Positions 57,313-64,000 of a stretch of DNA of 64,000 nt are shown in pieces. The position numbers and the translations under genes are program-made. Source of the stretch: Anticarsia gemmatalis (lineage: Eukaryota; Arthropoda; Insecta; Lepidoptera; Erebidae); assembly GCF_050436995.1 (NCBI RefSeq), contig NC_134745.1, forward strand, positions 4,278,001 through 4,342,000, written 5' to 3'. Positions within the stretch are counted from its first letter, which is position 1. Every line of letters starts with the position of its first letter. The notes below the pieces were generated by a model. The model saw nothing but the letters and a program-made list of their open reading frames with translations. It ran no database searches and was not told where the DNA came from.

Positions 57313-60300
57313 CTGAAATAAAACAAAATAATACGTTATAAATTGATATTGCATTAATACAAGTAGCCATTTTATCAGACTCTAACAACCGTGCAACTCG
57401 TGCTAAAATTAAATGTAAACGATCGAATTGGTATCCGCAATAAATATTGAGTGAGTTCAGACGACTTAATAATTAGTATATCAACAAAGTCATCTTTGTA
57501 GCGAAAATATTAGCTGTCACCGAAAAAGGAAACTCATTTTAGTTCAAACATTTACGCCTACATTGTTGGTTCTTATAATTAAACCATCGCCAAATACCTA
57601 GCGGGTTTTACGAAGCACTTAATGATTCAATTAAGACCAATCGATATTTAATCGATAAATTAAATATAGACAGACCAATTCGTTAACTCGTGTTTCATAT
57701 AATGAGTAACAAAAGAAAAACGAAATGAACAAAACAAAAATGGTATTAATCAATATTTGCAAAAAATGGTTGAAGAAGTGCCGGCGAATAATAACGACCA
57801 AACTATTACGGCGCAAACAAATAAAAAACGGGGAAAATTATAATGAAAATGAATCATGATGAAAACAATACATTGATTTACTTGCTAACTTGATGTTTTG
57901 TTGCGCCAAACGTGATCGAAACACGTGTTGAGCATGTAAAAAGTTCATATCAATCAAGATTCTATGAAGTATTAAACAATATCGTGTCAAAACATTAACG
58001 TCTTTATCCATTAGTGGTTTTGTAAATACGCAAGCGCATCCGACTGAGCTCATTATTTGATGGACGGGAATCCCCAAAGAGCACGTTGTCATGTTATTAT
58101 GATCAATTATTATTTTAATTACGTCCCGTGAAATGTTACGAAGGCGTGACGATTCGCACCCATACAGCAAAACGAAGCAAATAGATTCCTTTGTATTCGA
58201 AAATAAATATGAGTCAGTACACGTTGTACGTCCAAACTGTTTTGCAAATTTTGTTTACACGATTATACTGGCAGTCGAAATATTGCAGTTCAACATTTTG
58301 AGAAAATCTTAATTACTTTTTGAAAACAATAGAATTGAAATATGTACCAATAGATATATAAATCAGAAAACAAAACTTTATTTCAGGAATATTGGATCTA
58401 AGTCTAGATTATAGAATAGAAATAGTTTTTAATATCAAAAGAAAGTAATAAAAAAACGAACCTCGCGTCGTGATCAGCTAAGCTACGACTTAACACTGAA
58501 ATCAATCGAGCTAACGATTACAGGTGTGAAGTAAGTAATAACAATACACCATGATTGTGTCGAATGGCATACACTAGAACATGACGCATTTATGGAAATA
58601 ATGTGTAATAGAAAAATCTAGATGGATGGTGCAATTTGAAACATATGCTTGAAATCATGGGGTTTAAGGACTATAGAATATCGCAGCAGAGAGATGCTTT
58701 CTTCTGAAGAATATGGGAACTTAGATAAAAGGAAAAATCGTGAATGTAATACATAAAATCACGCCTTGTTCCTATAGCGATAGCCGCAAAGAACGCCACT
58801 CGGTACGGTCCTTAAAAACTTCCATTGCTTCATTCACACTGATCTTGGATTAATATCTCTTAAATAATATGTGTCTTATTATGAAATTATTGTACCTATC
58901 GTACTACGTACTTCACCTTTACAAAGCCGCGGAAAAGCTAATCATGCAGCAAAAGTTTCGTAACTTAGTTTGAATTCAATTTCACCAAATTGTGAGTGGT
59001 GATGTTGAAATTGGGAACCACGATTTGCTTGTCAGGTAGGTATCAAGCCTAGCAGGGGAACATTACGGAGTAAATTTACCTCAATCATATCTTAGTTCTG
59101 TAATATTGTAATTGAATGATGCCATACTATAAAATTAAATGAATGAATAATCATTAAACGGCGGATGTTAGTTATTGTCGATAACAATCAGATCTGTTAT
59201 TGTAAGACGTTCAAATGAATGCAAAATTATTATCTACAACCAAGCATCTCTAAGAAATACACTGTCTGATAAATTAATCACTTTATTTGAGAATAGATTT
59301 TTTGCGTGTAGAAATGTATTGTTTTTTTAAATGCAAATGAAACATGTTTCGGTACAAAGAACACGTTGCTACCTTAGATTTTGTTTCTTTGTTTTAGATT
59401 TCCAGTGATTAACATCGATTCAAGTCTGATAAATTAGTAGTGACCGATTTTCCTATTGCCAGTTATCCCAACTTTATTCTGGGGATAACTTGGATGTTTT
59501 TAATTGTGTAGGACATATTATGTCATACCGTCACAACACGAAGTCAGGAAGAGGACAAAACAGCGAGCTTTAGCAAAAAAGCTGAACAAATCTAACATCA
59601 AAACTATTATTATTTTATACTCTACTAGATTAGATATTTTTATACTCTACTAGAGTTCCTTAAGATAACATTTTAATAAATAGATTTATATATTGTACGC
59701 TTGATTACCATCATTAACTCATACATTTATTTTATCGTTGCAATTCATTACCTAAGTACAGCTTGTAGAACATTTTTTTTGCTGATAACATGATTCTTAG
59801 ATAACAAAAACTACAAATTTGAAGTACATTATGTGTAATTGTGTGCCTTTGTTCAAAGTTGATTTGAACAAGTGTGCGGAGAGTGTGAAATTGTTGAGAA
59901 CCGGTCCGAAGCCTACTATTGTAAACAAATCAAATATGAGTTATGTTAAAATAGATAATTCGACACTTTAAATTCTTCTATGTGATTAACCGAAATACCT
60001 TTATATATTCCATTGCTGAGCTACAGAGAATAAAGTACAACAGATGATTAATAGCTCTAAGGTTTACAAACAATCAATTGTGAAATTAATTGTAGCACTA
60101 TCAGCAGTCAAGGCAGCCAGGAATCTTTCGTGTAAAGGTGTGAAACAGGAAATTTGTGACCAAGAATTTTTGTACAGATATCAGGAAATATTTCTAAAAA
60201 CGCCTTTTTGGTGGATTTTCATTTAACGTGAGGTCCTAGTAAAACAATATTCATGACAGTAATTTGCCGAGACGCCGATCCATGTATCTCATTGTATCTT

Positions 60301-63300
60301 CAACACATTGGCGAATAATATTCTAAGTATAAAAGACCCTGTAACGGTACCAAGAACTCGTGCTATTCAAACAAAGGACAAAATACATAAACTAGCAGTT
60401 AAATTAGGGTGAAGCGGTAGTCTGACAGCTAGATACACGGTACCCATTATCCAAATCAGATTGGTCGTCAGCCGGCCTGATAAAAGAGCCGTTGACACCG
60501 CAAATGTGATGATTATGATAATATAATACACGAACATTCGTTACAACGATTTATTGTGATGTATTTGAAGTTCACGAGTTCACAGTCATGTTTATTAGGC
60601 AAAAGAATTTGTGCTAAATTCCAATGTGTACGGTGATGGGAAACTTCGTGTGAGACTTACTAGGAAGTCTAGAAACTTAGGTGGCTTCAGTAGAAAAAAA
60701 ATCTAACATCATAATTATTCTGGTGCTGTTTGAGCAGTTTCTACGTTGGTAGTGTTTTAAGATGGGTTTGATACAATGGGATTTATACGGGTCCCATGCA
60801 AATTTGTTAAGTTAAGAAGACACGATATCTTTAGAAACGAACTACTGTAGAAGTAAATAGGTTGTACTTTGTAGTAGGCATCTGTATCAGGTAAAAAATA
60901 TACCTACTGTTCGATGATTTTCGTCGTTTCACGCCACGATCTCATATTCCATAATCACAACATTTATGATTAAAGAGGACGGACATTATGATATGAATTG
61001 ATACATTTGCAGGATTAATATCTAAGGTAACCTTGAAAAAACCGGTATTGCATCTAATAAAAAACCTTGTTGCAGTAATTAGAGTAATGTCAACACATAG
61101 TTTATCATCATCATCTTGCGTGATACACATGATCATTAGCACCTCTCAAAGTCATTGTGGAAAATTTATTATATTGTGTTTAAATGATGTTTGTATAAGG
61201 CGATGGTTACAATACGGTCTACTAGCGGTCAGTGTTTTGCGTTCTAGGTTCTATGGGAAACCACACACTAGCTACTTTTCAAATCGACGACAGGTGACGA
61301 CGGAAGCTAGATGTAGCAACTAGTCTTTACACCCGGCACACAACAAAATGCCGGTGGCTGCATTTTGACTGCTGCTGAACAGGATTATGTAAGGGATAAT
61401 GAAAGTAAAAAAATTGCAATATTAATGCCACATTTCTAATGGATGTGGTGTTTTAGAATCTTATAACCAAAGCGATGAGGTTGAGACAGTAAATGTGAAC
61501 GCACGTTCAGCTATATACTCGATCGCAGAACGAAGACCGCCAGGTCGATGTGTTCGACGCTTTATAATAATAACTGAATCACCGTACCTATTGAAAGATC
61601 ATCGGCTTGGGAGACAAGAGTACCTAGTGAAGTTTTTATAAGAGTCTAATTATTTGTACTGTCAATTCAATGGAAGCTCTTGCGGTTACCTTAAATAAAT
61701 ATTGCACAACATATGACTTTGATAGAAATAGACGTATAAAATTTAATGAAGCACAGCATGAAATCCATTTTGAAATAAATATCTTGAGAGTAGAATATTT
61801 ATTGTCTTCTATAAACGACGGGTCACAGGTCATTCTATAAATTCGGTCTTTACAATTCAGTTTTTAAATTATGGAAAACAAAAGTTTCCATGTTTGTTAT
61901 GTATTTGAAATTACCACAAAATAAAGGATATATTGTTCAAAGTAGTTTAAATAATAAATGAAATACAATGCATAGCAGATCATAGTTATAAATAATATGG
62001 AGAGGTAGACTGCAATGTATTAATTTTATTGAGCTAGGTTTGACAAATAGGACCATTAACGTTTCATAATGTATCTATTTGTTGAACGTTCAAATTTCTT
62101 GTAACTAATATATAAAACTATCATTATTATATTATGCTATATCTCTCAAAGATTTTTTTATTTACTTACAACTTCATTCTTCTAAATAACAATTTATATG
62201 AAATGATGCATCTAATATACTTAGACTTTTTGTAGTATAGTAATATAGTTTCGGAAGTGATGTTTCAGTGATTTGATGACAAAGCAAATAATTTATGTTG
62301 TTTTCACCATTTCAAAATAAAATAATATAATCAGATAACAGGAATTTTGACAGTGTGTTTCATAAAATGCTGTTACTTTATCTATCAAAAGGAAGATAAG
62401 CCATCACTAACTCGGAATCCGTGAAATGAATTAGCATCCTTGGAAAAATTGAATTTTTCTCGCATACCTACGGGCGTTATTAATCATGGACTCTACATTG
62501 AACGTTTCACATGTTGCATTGGACAGTATAATACGAGAATGAGTGACAAGTTGAAACACATAGTGAATACGAACAACCCACGTTGTTCCATTCAAGTGCA
62601 TTGTTATATTGCGTATTTGTCATACAGCTAAAAATATTTGCCTGTTTGAATTGTAAAGCTTTGTACAAAATAGAATAAATAGTATTCTTATACTATGCTG
62701 CACTATTCTTGCATAAACCTCAACGGATATTAAACATAATTAATAGCACTCTTCGATTTTAAATAACTGTCTACAATTAGACAATATTTATTTAAATATT
62801 ATTAAGATAGTGTGATAGTGGACAACACAATAAAATGACGTGCTTATAAGCTAAAATCAATTCGATTTTCTAAATATTTCGTTTATCCAGAATTTGTGCA
62901 TACTTAACTTGAGCAATAGAATTACCAATTTGCAAGACAGTTTCCCTCAAAATTATACTTAAATTAATTTTTAAGGGCAAATTGATAAATGTATGTTTAT
63001 TTTATTGTTCTCGTATCCGTGTTCATCGTTTCTTGTAAAACGGTATCTGATCTTAACTATCACTTTAAAGAATGCCACCTAATGTATGATAATGGTATTG
63101 TTATACAGATATAGCCTTAAATTATAAAACGTTATCCCTTTTGAATAAATACATAAATTGGTAGTTAAAGGTTCATATTGAGTGATTTATTTTTTATTAT
63201 AACGTTGGGTTTTTTAGTGATGTCATTTTTTAAATAAAGAGTTTGGTGATGCAATACTATGTACGATACATAGAAACAATGTAATGCATGAGAATATTAT

Positions 63301-64000
63301 GTTCCTTAATAACCACATTGGTTTATGAATATTCAACTTAAGAAAAGAGCTCTTCAGTTACTGAATCAAGTAATTAATAATTCAGTTACAACTGCGTCTA
63401 TTTCAATCACAGATAAATTATTGATTTTTGACGCTTTTTTGGCTAAGCTTAGCCTTTCTTTAATATGAAAACATTTTTAGATTAAAAATCGCAGGAAACA
63501 TACTTAAGCTAAAATATGAATTTCGCGAGGATACAAAAAATTTAGAAGAGAGAAGAACTGTTTTACCACATTACCTTCAAAAGACTTTAACGCGTGGTTT
63601 TGTACAATATGAGTTTCTAACCTTATTCTGCTAACAAGTATTTATACATACATAGTACTCTTATTATAAAAGATCAAAATGCTGCAACGTAAGGATCATC
63701 TCGCGTGTTCGCAGAACATGTTTCCACGTTAACAAGTAAGTTTTACAAATGAGCTTATTACCTCGTCTTAACATTTTTAAAACCAAATAAACGTACGCAT
63801 ATTTTAGTAAATTCAGATAAATCACTTAAGATTAGTGACAAGGTATGCAACACAAAAACATGGCGCCGATTGTCATTATTTGTAAATAATATCTTTTTTG
63901 ACAATTTTCATTCTCAAAACAGAAAAGTAGAAAATAAATATAAAATGAATTGTCTGGTATATTTATAATTGTCTAGTATATATTATAGTCATATTTATTT
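57313..64000. other. Intergenic or long first intron, no gene seen
   Basis: About 6.7 kb of AT-rich sequence. It may hold the missing first exon of the minus-strand gene ending at 55144, but no candidate had the right phase plus a signal-peptide-like start. No strong repeat family of the window recurs here. Confidence 0.5.

Noticed and set aside
57838..58170. 110-codon minus-strand open frame
   Set aside because: Checked as a possible upstream exon of the Gly-rich gene; it lacks a suitable donor phase and a signal-peptide start.
59765..59785. Candidate first exon (minus strand, MFYKLYL) for the gene at 55144-57312
   Set aside because: The phase fits, but the leader would be too short for a signal peptide and the donor GTAATG is weak.

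Overview
The window looks like an AT-rich piece of a lepidopteran nuclear genome, most likely a noctuid-type moth. I infer this from small genes split by phase-1/phase-0 introns, a DM9-repeat gene family, six copies of a short Helitron with TC...CTAG ends, several tRNA-derived SINE families and 5S-rRNA-derived SINEs of kinds I recall from noctuid moths. There are no bacterial genes, operons, CRISPR arrays or rRNA genes. The species cannot be named from the sequence alone.

Layout. 0-8 kb: a Harbinger-type DNA transposon relic and otherwise non-coding sequence. 8.1-15.8 kb: first half of a DM9 (DUF3421) gene cluster. It holds two near-identical genes in a tail-to-tail inverted duplication (8687-9586 plus, 11532-12454 minus), an orphan DM9 exon (about 13520-13695 minus) and a third intact gene (14459-15671 minus). 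16-27.5 kb: intergenic, with Helitrons, SINEs, a possible gypsy-like LTR remnant and a hairpin MITE. 27.5-29.6 kb: a fourth DM9 gene on plus. 32.9-35.9 kb: a very young LTR retrotransposon with target-site duplication and a gag-like ORF but no pol (BEL/Pao-like). 36-41 kb: repeats. 41.3-43.15 kb: a GC-rich non-LTR retrotransposon derivative carrying five copies of a 243-bp repeat. 44.8-49.8 kb: the most unusual gene, which I assemble as one seven-exon gene encoding six DM9 repeats (three tandem exon pairs, 451 aa). 50.2-50.7 kb: a second Harbinger-like element with a TAA duplication. 51.3-54.2 kb: a three-exon gene for an unrecognised secreted protein (243 aa). 55.1-57.3 kb: the 3' three exons of a minus-strand gene for a Gly/Ser-rich protein. 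57.3-64 kb: no gene seen.

The DM9 genes share one architecture. A tiny first exon (13 nt, or 58 nt in two genes) is followed by a DM9a exon of about 200 nt and a DM9b exon, with phases 1 and 0. Because each exon pair begins and ends in phase 1, whole pairs can be duplicated without breaking the frame, and the 44.8-49.8 kb gene appears to have grown this way. Three derived traits stand out: the six-repeat gene, a GC-AG intron conserved in four paralogous DM9a exons, and a longer N-terminus resembling a signal peptide in the inverted pair. DM9 proteins in other animals include mannose-binding lectins and pathogen-responsive proteins, so a recognition or immune role is plausible here, but that is inference.

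All exon boundaries come from reading splice motifs, phase and homology between copies. No transcript evidence was available.
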